Shown one piece after another: positions 1-8,660 of a stretch of 64,000 nucleotides of DNA (the first letter of the stretch is position 1; every line of letters starts with the position of its first letter). Below the pieces are notes generated by a model. That model was not told the origin of the DNA, made no database searches, and saw only the letters and a program-made list of their open reading frames with translations. The stretch comes from Ruminococcaceae bacterium UBA3751 (GTDB lineage: Bacteria; Bacillota; Clostridia; Oscillospirales; Acutalibacteraceae), in NCBI GenBank assembly GCA_002371215.1, contig DFGL01000060.1, forward strand, positions 1 to 64,000. The letters run 5' to 3'. Position numbers and translations under genes: made by a program.

Positions 1-87
1 ACGCATTTTACGCAACTCTATTAAATCATAAATTAATAAAAAAGTCAATAAATTTTTAGAATTTATACCAATTAATAGAATACTGTT

Positions 88-110
88 CATTTTGTGAACA
101 ATTTGTGAAT
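88..110. promoter_or_regulatory. Candidate operator shared by two giant secreted-protein genes
   Basis: The site reads CATTTTGTGAAC, five free bases, then GTGAAT, so GTGAA recurs 11 nt apart (one helical turn). TGTTCA at 84-89 and TGAACA at 95-100 also form an inverted repeat. It lies 6 nt upstream of the -35 box of the gene starting at 667. The same 12-N5-6 pattern occurs at 12768-12790 next to the promoter of the other giant gene. The protein that binds is unknown, so a regulatory role is inferred. Confidence 0.5.
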
Positions 111-116
111 AACATA

Positions 117-145
117 TTGACAAATGCAAAACAATAATGTATTAT
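117..145 (+). promoter_or_regulatory. Sigma-A type promoter of the giant secreted protein
   Basis: TTGACA at 117-122 and TATTAT at 140-145 are 17 nt apart. An overlapping TATAAT at 143-148 would give a 20-nt spacer and is less likely. Transcription should start near 152, leaving about 515 nt of untranslated leader before the gene. Confidence 0.6.
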
Positions 146-151
146 AATGAT

Positions 152-660
152 GAAAAGTTTACAGAATGTTCATAATTATTTTACCTATTATTAACGATTC
201 AACCACGACCTCCTATTACACATTATGAAATGTGTACAGTAAAGTAAGCGGGCTTTACTCGTGATTTTCGCCTGTAAAGTCTGCTTCTTTTACAGGGTGT
301 ATATATTGTGGTTTTCAGTCGTATCCAAGGGTAAAAATACAACAAATTGAGCTTTGCCGAAAGACGTCGCTCGGCACCGATTTTTCAGTAAAAAACAGAT
401 ATTAAAGTCCTGTTTTTATGCGTTTTTGCCGCAATGCAAACCCGTTGTTTGTATTAATGGTAAAATGTATAAAATATAATAAGTTTTTTTATTAAAACTA
501 TTGACTTTAATTTTTATATCTGTTATAAATATATTGATATTGTTCGTTAGCATAGGGGTATATTGCGCTCAAAAACACCCGGCGACATGAATATTTCCTT
601 ATGCGAACTCGGCAAAAAGCTGAACCGGCTTTGTGCTGAAAATCATTAGAAAAAGGAGAG
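152..660 (+). promoter_or_regulatory. Long hairpin-rich 5' leader; no gene seen
   Basis: No convincing coding region is visible in these roughly 500 nt. Successive hairpins can be drawn at 218-235 (7 bp), 238-259 (7 bp), 271-296 (8 bp), 355-376 (TGCCGA/TCGGCA) and 391-417 (AAAAACAG/CTGTTTTT; the last ends in a T run like a terminator). I could not match it to a known riboswitch. It may attenuate the downstream gene or encode a small RNA; both are inference. A good ribosome binding site (AGGAG, 654-658) closes the leader. Confidence 0.4.
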
Positions 661-666
661 ATGATA

Positions 667-3600
667 ATGAGAACGAGCAAAAAAATGCTAAGCCTGTTTC
701 TGGCATTAGTAATGATCATCACCAGTTGCTCGGTTGGATTTACCGCCTTTGCAGCAGACGGTAATAAGACAGACCCCAACCTTGAATACTGGAATGATGC
801 GACAACCGCTGACGAAGCGTTTGACGCACTGAACACTTTGGTTGGAAGTCTTCTGACGATTGACGCAATCAAAGACCTTCTGGAAGACAACAATATCGTT
901 GATAAGGTTGATTCCTCAACTTCCCTTCAGGACGTAGTTGCAGGCGCATCACCGTTACTTATCAACGCGATGATGGATTCCGGAACACTCGAGGGCTACC
1001 TTACTAACTACAATAAAGATGATATTGAAGATATCGCCAACTCGTTCAATACCGGCGGCTTCAGTGTTGGTGACAACAGCCCGTACAAAACAAAGAATTC
1101 TAACATCCAGAGCAGACAGATAGTTAACGTTTTCTATTCTGCATATGCTTCCAAGGACCTTGCAATGGGCAACGGCGGCCAGAGTTTCTTCACTCTTTAC
1201 CGTTTTGCTAAGGATTACAAGGACAAGGGCGGCAAGGTTGGAAAGTTTGCTTCCGACGTTTATGATGACTTAAAGCAGTACAAGAACGCAACTGAGGACG
1301 AACTCAAGAAGGCTCTTGAAAGCGACGAGCTTTTAAGAAAACTTTACAGCCAGACAGTTTCTTACGGCGTTTCCGACGCTGACGTAAGAAACCGCGCTAC
1401 TATCGATTCTATCGGAAGCGTTGTTGACGGACTTGACGGTACCCCCGTAACAAACAGCGGCAAAACGCTCGCTGAGGTTCCCGCAACAAAAGCTGCTTTT
1501 GATGAGGAATTCGGCGCAGGCAAGGATTATTTAATTACTTATTATAACAATATCCTTACCAAGATTGGTTTACCGAAGCTTCAGAACGCTGCAGAGCTTG
1601 TTTTCTATCACAAGACTACTTACGGCGCTAACGTACTTTACGCAAACATTTACCTTTACCTTATGGAAAAGGCAGGCAAAACCGTAAACGCAAAGGCATT
1701 TGGCGACGAAGACACAAAACTTACTGTTAAAACCGCTTATGACAAGCTTTATAAGGACCCCGACGACGCATCTGACGAAGGCCTCTACAGCCTTGACGAA
1801 TTCGTTGACGATTACGTTGGAGCAACAAAGGGTGAAAAGCTTTTCTATAACCCGACAAGCGACGCTGATTTAAATAAGAGCCTCTACAAGAGTTATGTTC
1901 TTTACGCTGTATACGATAAACTCTTCGGCGGACTCGGTGCTGACAATAAAGAATATGCAACGCTCCTTACCGAAGTTAATAAAGAAGCTAATTTAGTTGA
2001 CGAGAAGAGTGAAGACGCTAAGGCAACAGATACTCTTAAGAATGCAATGCTCAGCAAACTTGGAGTCGGCGATGACGGTACTCTTTATAAAGAAGCCGGC
2101 GGTTTCTGCATTGTTGATTTCTTTATGCAGTACGTTGCCAACGAAAAGAAATACGGCTTTGACGGAACAAAGTACGCTCCCAAGACCGATGAGGAAAAGG
2201 TTGCCGTAGCAAGCGCCGTATTTGATAACAAAGTAGTTGGCTTACTTGATACAATCTCAGCTTTCGTTGACATTGAGAACGTTCTCAAGCAGCTCGTTGG
2301 CGGCGAGATTGACCTCGTTGCAATGCTTCAGGGAATCTGGCAGAGACTTTACGACGCTCCCGTTGAAACAGTATTCAACCTCCTTCCCCCTGTTCTTATG
2401 CTTGTTGACGGTATACTTCCGCTTATTCTCCGCGATGACGTTGACGACGCAAATAAGGTTGAGGCTGAAATTCTCGGCGGTCTCAGTTCACTCTTTGATA
2501 AGACTAATCTTGAAAACCTTATCATGGACGATACGCTCGGCGTTATCATCAAGAGCCTTGCAAAAACAGACGCGCTTTGCCTTTACAAGTATTCCCAGGT
2601 AAGTGGTAATACAACAATCGGTCTCGGCTCTGTTCATATTGATTTGAACAAGACTCTCCCCGCTATCCTTCACTGGGTAACAGGAGATAAGGCAGGAGCT
2701 ATCAAAATCGTAGGTACATATCCCAAGACAAAGACTTTCAAGGGCGCTGTTTACTACGATGAAAACGGAATCAGGCAGATTGATAACAATAAGGTTGTTA
2801 CAGCCAGATTCAACAGCAACATCCCTGTTTTCACTAACATTTATATTGCCGACCAGTTCATTTATGCTCTCAATAACGAAAAGCTCGCTAAGATGATTAA
2901 GGGCGTTCTCGGCGATACCGTTAAGAATCTGTTTGATAATAACGGCCTCAAAGAGATTATCTCAGAGCTCCTCACCTTCCTGAGAGACGCTATTGACGAC
3001 TATGTGGCTGCTAACGGCAAGAACGATAAGAACTATCTTGTTGGCTACGAAAATAACGACGGTCTTAACGATATTAAGGTTGCGCTTCCGAAGATAATTG
3101 ACCAGCTCGGTAAGAACTTCATGAAGAAGTACAACGTTAAATCCGACTGGGCGTTCGCTTACGAAGGAAAGATTAAGACCCGCTCGGTTAAGGATAAAGA
3201 CAATAACAGCAAGACAGAGACTTACAACGCTCACTTTGATAACTTCATTGAGTATTCAAAGACTATTGATAAGAAAGACAATCCGGTTAATATTCTTACA
3301 TCTATAGTTGACCTTCTTATCGGTAACTGGATTAACGCACTTCTTGACTTCCTTAACGACGTACTTGTTGACGACGCTAACAAGATTACATCCGAAGTTC
3401 CGCTTGTTCAGGGCTTACTTGCTGCTCTCGGCGACTTTGGCGACAAGAGTATCATTACCGACGCTCTTAACGGTCTCTTCCAGCTCAAGAGAAGCGATAA
3501 AGCATCCTTCACCTTAACTGAGAGAACCAAGAGTAATAAGAACGCTAAGTTAATCAAGGGTGAAAGCGATACCAAGTTCGTTGGTTTCTCGCTTACATCG

Positions 3601-6600
3601 GGATTCTTCCTTATCAGTAACGTCCGCTTCTCAAAGAACGGACAGATAAGAGGCTTATGGCCGTTTATTGAAGCTATTGTTAAAAATGATGAGAAAGTAA
3701 AGGCAGACTACAGTCTTAAGAAAGCATTAAGAACTACTGCTCCCCTTCTTGCCGGTTCCAAGAAGGCGACTAAATCAGCTGCCGGCACAGATTACAGCAA
3801 GCTTCTTACAAAAGAGAATAAAAAAGCTGCGCAGAAGCTTGTTGACGCACTTGACGACATTCTCGCATCTCTTCTTGAAAATACATCAGTTAACGGATTT
3901 GACCTTGATAAGACAGATAATCTTCTTTCAGCATTCGCAACAGTATTTGCCGCATACTTCGGCGCAAAGAATACTGACGACATTGTTAAGCTGTTCAACA
4001 ACTACCTCTTCTTCGTAACGGGTGAATCACACAAGACTCACTCCAAGAACGGTAAGATAGGTACTCAGCCTACAAAGAAGGGCAACGTTGACGCTAAGAA
4101 GGTTTACACATCTGCTAACCTTTCAAACTTCGTTATTCAGACATATTCAGTTCTTGAAAACCTTATTGACTACCTGTTCTACAATAAGGACAGCGGTCTC
4201 CTCAAATCAAGAGACCCGAACATGCTCATTGCAGACGCTCTTTACGGAATCGTTTCCCCTGACGCTGTAGCAATCAGAATGAGCAGCGATTACGAGAAGA
4301 CGGCTGAAATTCTTAAGAAGAAAGATTACCTCAACTGGAATTCCTTCAAGGTACAGATTACAGGCCTTGACATTCAGAAGAAGAAGTACAACACCTATGA
4401 CTTCCTGAAGTACGGCTTTAAGGCTGGCGATAAGAAAGCCTTCTATGACGGACTCGGCGAATCATTGAACGGTATTGCAGGCGTTCTCGGCGCTATCTTC
4501 GTAACGAGCTACACAGATAAGGACAGAAGCGGTAACCTTTACAGCGAAGTTCTTTATCCGCTTCTCAGCAACCTTGCTGACGGAGTTGGCGCAAACGGCG
4601 TAATGGCTCCTGCAGCATTCAATAAGGCAACAGCTCCCAAACAGCTTATTGACGGAATTATGATGCCGATAGGCAACATCCTTTCCAAGCTTTACGATAA
4701 GCCGCTCAGCTTCATCCTTAACCTCGTTAAGGGCTTGGCTGGAGTTGTTAAAGACAGTACGATTAAACAACTCATCTTCGGTATACAGGATACCGCTAAC
4801 CTCCATATTAACGGTATAACGAACATAATCAATTACCTGTCGCCGTCTTACGCAAAATCGCTTAAGAAGAATATAGGCAATATTGACGTAGGCTTACCGA
4901 AGAATAACATTCTTGTATCAATACTCAATAAATTCCTTGCTGATAAGCTCGGATTTGCAATTCCTAATATTGACTGGGATAAGCTTAATAAAGCTTCAAC
5001 CTCAGGCGAGGTTCTCCTCTTAGTTTACGGCTATGTTGTTGATACTCTCCTCGGTTCAGACTTACTTACATCTCTCATTGACAGCCTTGACCCGAACCTC
5101 AGCAGCATCCTTAAGAAACTCTCCGCTGCACAGATTCTTCAGATTCTTACAGATATTATCGGAGTAGTTCAGAGCCCGACAGAAGTTTACTGGTCATTCA
5201 GCGAATATGCAGCAAAACTTGCAAACACCTTCTCCTATCCGAGAGGCATTACAGCAAGAAAAGCTAACAAGGGCGTTAAACAGCTTGATAAGATTGTTGA
5301 AAACGTATTCCCGCTTCTCAACGGTCTCGGCGTAACCGATATTGAAGGCCTCGGCGCACTTGTTAACGATAAACTTTATACAAACGAAATTATTACTTCA
5401 CTTGCTAAAGCTCTTTACGGAGCAATCAACGGCAACGATACTGTAGTTCAGGTATTCAGTGCTCTCGGAATGGATATGACAACCAAGGGCGTTGCAAATT
5501 ACCTTATGGATAAGAGCTACGGAAAGACCTATTCAAGCGCTGCTAAAACGCTCAGAAAGGTTAAGAGCTGGGATAAGGTTAAAACGCTTAACTGGGGCTT
5601 CACAAACGGCTCAGCTAACGCTCAGACTGGCTTTATCAACGGTCTTGCCGCTGCACTTCGTCCGCTTAACAGCGCACTTTCAATCCTCCTTGCCGAAGGC
5701 AGACTCGGATTGATTGAGAACCTTGACATTAAAGAAATTGTTAAATTAATAGTTAACGCACTCGTTAAATCCAACGAAAGCGAAATCTTAACCGACAAGG
5801 GCGAGCTCGCTGCAACCCTCAGATACAGACTCAAGGGAGATACGTTTATTCTCACAGTACAGAGCTACGGTATCAAGGGTAACGGAAAGAGAACTCTTAA
5901 GAGCGTTCTCAAGATAGACGTTGACGCAGTTGCTAAGGATATTGAGGCTATTCTTGACAGAATTCACCTCACTCTCGGCACAAACGGCTACGAAAGCGCA
6001 ATAATCCCGCTTCTTGAAGCATTTATGTGCGACGACATTAAGACTTACAAAGAGTATAAGAAGGATTATGCTAAGGCTAAAGATAATCTCCTTATTGATA
6101 TCCTCAAGCCAATCGGCGGTCTCCTCAATAAGCTTGTTGATAAGCCGTTTGATACTCTTACAGCTATCCTTCCGAACCTTGCTTACTTTATTGACAGCAA
6201 CGGACTTTCACAGGCAGTAGGTAATCTCCTTGCTCCGATTACTGCAAAGGACGGTCTCATCGGCGTTCTCAAGAAGAACGGACTTGATATAGACGAGATT
6301 GTTGAAGCAATAACAGGCAAGAGCCTCGGAAAGATTATTGCTGACCTTGTTGGAACAAACAAAGAGCTTAAGCTCGAACTTACGAACCTTAAAACATTTA
6401 ACGTACAGGATCTTCTGATTCCGCTGCTTACAAATCTGCTCAAGGATAAGGTTGGACTTACCCTTCCCGAATTCACCTTCGCAGCTATTGCAAGCCATGG
6501 AACAATTAAGACAGTTAAGAGCGCTGCTAAGAACGATGAGGGAACTTACCTCACCGAACAGGTACAGGCAAGACAGGGCGAGGTTCTCGTTGCTGTACTC

Positions 6601-8133
6601 AGATACATTGCTGATACCCTTATCAAGAATGCGGGCGCACTTAAGGATCTCCTCGGCGGAATTGACGCAATCAAGAACAACGATACCATCAAGGCTATCC
6701 TTGACAGCGTATTTGATACAATCTCAGTTGCTGATAAGGACGATATCGTAAGAGCTATCTTCTATCTCCTTGCAGGCGACCCGACAGATAAGTTCTTTGA
6801 TTACAGAAACTTCCAGACGAAGGCTAACACATTCAGCTTCGGCGACCTTGACGAAGACTTCTGCCGTAAGCTCGCTCCGATGCTTGACGGACTTATCGCC
6901 GGCATTATCCCCGGCGGCGAGGGACTCACAGGTCTTGTAAGCGAAAAGCTTTACACCGACGAATTAATCGGTAAGCTCGCAACAGGACTTTACGGCGCAG
7001 TTGAAGGAGTTAAGATAAGCGACAGCATAGGCAGCCTGACTGACCTTCTTGCTCAGACGGACATTGACTTCTCAACAGGCAACGTTGCTGCCCTTCTTAC
7101 AAACGCTAAGTACGGAAGAAAGTATGAGGCTGCTGCTGCAACAATCAGAAGCGCAGGCTCATGGAAGGACATCCAGGCTAAGGACCTTGCCTTTGGCGTA
7201 AAAGACAGAGACAGCTTCCTCCACGCTCTTACCGCTGTTCTTCGTCCTCTCTTCGGCGTACTTGACGTACTCCTCAACGATAAGGCGCTCAACATCTTCA
7301 ACCTCGTTGAGCTTCCGGGTTCAGACGGTTACACTTCAACCTTCGTTCCTCTTCTTGAGGCTCTCGGAGTTTACAACATTAAGACTCAGTATCAGTACAG
7401 AGAAGACTGCTTCAACGAATACGACAGCCTCCTCCTCGATATCCTTAATCCTCTCTGGGATAAGGTTGAGGATATTCTGGCAGCACCGCTTGAGGTAGTA
7501 ATGAACTTACTTCCCAACCTTGCGCTGGTATTCGCAAACGACGGACTTCTCCAGATTATTGATAATCTTATTACTCCTATTACAGCACTGCTTGACGCAC
7601 TTAAGCCCATCGTAAATATCAACGATATTCTTAAGGCAGCTAACCTTGACGTTCCTAAGCTTCTCAAGGATAAGGTAGGACTTAACGTTACTAAGTTTGA
7701 CCTCTATGACATTCAGGGAACACTCAAGCCGCTCCTCGGCGCAGACAATGTTGTAACAACGCTCAACGCAGTTCTCAAGATAATCAAGATTAAGGAAAAA
7801 CCGCTCAATCTTGAATTACCTGAAATTGATTGGCTCCGCCTTGCAAGCCACGGTGAATATAACTTCAACGCTACTTCACAGGTTGCTTGCTTCGGCAGAA
7901 GAATCGCTGTTAAGGGCGACGAGGATGAAACCTTAATTGCAGTACTCAGATTCCTTATAGATACAATCAACTATAAGAACAACTACAAGTCACTTATGGA
8001 TCTCCTCGGCGGATTATTCGAGGGCAACGATACGGTTGCGGGAATTCTTGACCAGGTATTCGGAATGCTTCAGGGCGATTCTGATGAAGTAATCAAGAAC
8101 CTTGTAGACCTTCTCCAGACTCTCGCAGGATAA
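667..8133 (+). CDS. Giant exported alpha-helical repeat protein, unknown function
   Basis: About 2488 aa. ATG at 667 is preferred over the in-frame ATG at 661 because AGGAG at 654-658 is 8 nt upstream of 667 but only 2 nt from 661. Residues 1-30 form an export signal: K5-K6, a hydrophobic core, then AFA before A30-D31. ITSC at 18-21 also fits a lipobox, so it could be a lipoprotein. The rest is rich in Leu, Asp, Lys and Asn and probably helical. From about residue 1250 the same blocks recur three times (starts near 1250, 1643 and 2175): a GF/GD...LRPL block, a PLLEALG block, a LPNLA block, a DKxGL/DW block and a short LRY..DTL block. The 1343-aa neighbour carries one related unit. No LPXTG, enzyme motif or known domain was recognised. 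It is monocistronic and ends at a strong terminator. Confidence 0.85.
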   Translation: MRTSKKMLSLFLALVMIITSCSVGFTAFAADGNKTDPNLEYWNDATTADEAFDALNTLVGSLLTIDAIKDLLEDNNIVDKVDSSTSLQDVVAGASPLLINAMMDSGTLEGYLTNYNKDDIEDIANSFNTGGFSVGDNSPYKTKNSNIQSRQIVNVFYSAYASKDLAMGNGGQSFFTLYRFAKDYKDKGGKVGKFASDVYDDLKQYKNATEDELKKALESDELLRKLYSQTVSYGVSDADVRNRATIDSIGSVVDGLDGTPVTNSGKTLAEVPATKAAFDEEFGAGKDYLITYYNNILTKIGLPKLQNAAELVFYHKTTYGANVLYANIYLYLMEKAGKTVNAKAFGDEDTKLTVKTAYDKLYKDPDDASDEGLYSLDEFVDDYVGATKGEKLFYNPTSDADLNKSLYKSYVLYAVYDKLFGGLGADNKEYATLLTEVNKEANLVDEKSEDAKATDTLKNAMLSKLGVGDDGTLYKEAGGFCIVDFFMQYVANEKKYGFDGTKYAPKTDEEKVAVASAVFDNKVVGLLDTISAFVDIENVLKQLVGGEIDLVAMLQGIWQRLYDAPVETVFNLLPPVLMLVDGILPLILRDDVDDANKVEAEILGGLSSLFDKTNLENLIMDDTLGVIIKSLAKTDALCLYKYSQVSGNTTIGLGSVHIDLNKTLPAILHWVTGDKAGAIKIVGTYPKTKTFKGAVYYDENGIRQIDNNKVVTARFNSNIPVFTNIYIADQFIYALNNEKLAKMIKGVLGDTVKNLFDNNGLKEIISELLTFLRDAIDDYVAANGKNDKNYLVGYENNDGLNDIKVALPKIIDQLGKNFMKKYNVKSDWAFAYEGKIKTRSVKDKDNNSKTETYNAHFDNFIEYSKTIDKKDNPVNILTSIVDLLIGNWINALLDFLNDVLVDDANKITSEVPLVQGLLAALGDFGDKSIITDALNGLFQLKRSDKASFTLTERTKSNKNAKLIKGESDTKFVGFSLTSGFFLISNVRFSKNGQIRGLWPFIEAIVKNDEKVKADYSLKKALRTTAPLLAGSKKATKSAAGTDYSKLLTKENKKAAQKLVDALDDILASLLENTSVNGFDLDKTDNLLSAFATVFAAYFGAKNTDDIVKLFNNYLFFVTGESHKTHSKNGKIGTQPTKKGNVDAKKVYTSANLSNFVIQTYSVLENLIDYLFYNKDSGLLKSRDPNMLIADALYGIVSPDAVAIRMSSDYEKTAEILKKKDYLNWNSFKVQITGLDIQKKKYNTYDFLKYGFKAGDKKAFYDGLGESLNGIAGVLGAIFVTSYTDKDRSGNLYSEVLYPLLSNLADGVGANGVMAPAAFNKATAPKQLIDGIMMPIGNILSKLYDKPLSFILNLVKGLAGVVKDSTIKQLIFGIQDTANLHINGITNIINYLSPSYAKSLKKNIGNIDVGLPKNNILVSILNKFLADKLGFAIPNIDWDKLNKASTSGEVLLLVYGYVVDTLLGSDLLTSLIDSLDPNLSSILKKLSAAQILQILTDIIGVVQSPTEVYWSFSEYAAKLANTFSYPRGITARKANKGVKQLDKIVENVFPLLNGLGVTDIEGLGALVNDKLYTNEIITSLAKALYGAINGNDTVVQVFSALGMDMTTKGVANYLMDKSYGKTYSSAAKTLRKVKSWDKVKTLNWGFTNGSANAQTGFINGLAAALRPLNSALSILLAEGRLGLIENLDIKEIVKLIVNALVKSNESEILTDKGELAATLRYRLKGDTFILTVQSYGIKGNGKRTLKSVLKIDVDAVAKDIEAILDRIHLTLGTNGYESAIIPLLEAFMCDDIKTYKEYKKDYAKAKDNLLIDILKPIGGLLNKLVDKPFDTLTAILPNLAYFIDSNGLSQAVGNLLAPITAKDGLIGVLKKNGLDIDEIVEAITGKSLGKIIADLVGTNKELKLELTNLKTFNVQDLLIPLLTNLLKDKVGLTLPEFTFAAIASHGTIKTVKSAAKNDEGTYLTEQVQARQGEVLVAVLRYIADTLIKNAGALKDLLGGIDAIKNNDTIKAILDSVFDTISVADKDDIVRAIFYLLAGDPTDKFFDYRNFQTKANTFSFGDLDEDFCRKLAPMLDGLIAGIIPGGEGLTGLVSEKLYTDELIGKLATGLYGAVEGVKISDSIGSLTDLLAQTDIDFSTGNVAALLTNAKYGRKYEAAAATIRSAGSWKDIQAKDLAFGVKDRDSFLHALTAVLRPLFGVLDVLLNDKALNIFNLVELPGSDGYTSTFVPLLEALGVYNIKTQYQYREDCFNEYDSLLLDILNPLWDKVEDILAAPLEVVMNLLPNLALVFANDGLLQIIDNLITPITALLDALKPIVNINDILKAANLDVPKLLKDKVGLNVTKFDLYDIQGTLKPLLGADNVVTTLNAVLKIIKIKEKPLNLELPEIDWLRLASHGEYNFNATSQVACFGRRIAVKGDEDETLIAVLRFLIDTINYKNNYKSLMDLLGGLFEGNDTVAGILDQVFGMLQGDSDEVIKNLVDLLQTLAG

Positions 8134-8151
8134 TTCCTGAAACACAAATTA

Positions 8152-8180
8152 AAAGATGAACGGCAATGCCGTTCATCTTT
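8152..8180 (+). terminator. Intrinsic terminator of the giant gene
   Basis: A 13-bp stem (8152-8164 with 8168-8180) around an AAT loop, with the T run TTTTTTT starting inside the 3' arm. It begins 19 nt after the stop codon. Confidence 0.9.
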
Positions 8181-8183
8181 TTT

Positions 8184-8400
8184 TGTTAAGAATTAAGAAA
8201 TATTCGTTGCAATAAAACTATCGTATGGAGCGGCGTCCTCGACGCTCCGCCAAAAATATAGGGGCGAGTCTCCGTGCGCACGCACGTAAATTAAGAATTA
8301 AGAGTTAAGAATTAATAAATGCTGGTTGCAACAACGAATACTGTAGTTAATTCCGAATTCCGCTTTCCGAATTAACAATCGTCCGTCCTGCATCCGTTTA
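8184..8400. repeat. Dispersed intergenic repeat, copy A
   Basis: A mosaic of TTAAGAATTAAG, ATTCGTTGCAATAA (from about 8202), a GGAGCGGCGTCCTCGACGCT-type imperfect hairpin, GGGGCGAGTCTCCGTGCGC and a tail with AATTCCGAATTCCGCTTTCC. Related pieces occur near 12870, 15137, 23215, 25537 and 41147. No ORF. The rest of the gap up to 8617 shows nothing I can name. Confidence 0.6.
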
Positions 8401-8617
8401 TCTTACTTTTATTGTTAGAGAATGTATTTACCGCAGGCTATAAAGCCGTCAACACAACAACATATTCTGCTTCGCAGCAGTATTCACCTTTAAAAAGCGC
8501 TATATATTGTTTTTTTCGCTCTTTTAGCCGGTAAACAGCTCCTGTTATGTCTAATTGCAAAAAGCTTTTAAATCTGCTCTCAGAGACTGATTACGGCAAC
8601 TGCTTAACGGCATAAAA

Positions 8618-8649
8618 ATATCCGCCACCGTTTTACCGATGGCGGATAT
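8618..8649 (-). terminator. Intrinsic terminator of the 1343-aa secreted protein
   Basis: The arms ATATCCGCCACCG (8618-8630) and CGATGGCGGATAT (8637-8649) pair fully in the minus-strand RNA with one G-U pair. They are followed on that strand by TTTTTATG. It lies just beyond the stop codon at 8661. Confidence 0.85.
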
Positions 8650-8660
8650 TAAATCTTAGC

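Noticed and set aside
152..417. Known riboswitch (c-di-GMP or similar) in the long leader
   Set aside because: Hairpins are present, but I could not fit the conserved core of any riboswitch I know, so no class is claimed.
507..893. 128-codon minus-strand frame over the start of the giant gene
   Set aside because: It is antisense to a well supported signal peptide and ribosome binding site and has no features of its own.
8184..8617. CRISPR array or tRNA cluster in the largest gap
   Set aside because: Repeats are irregular with no equal-length spacers, and no cloverleaf could be drawn.
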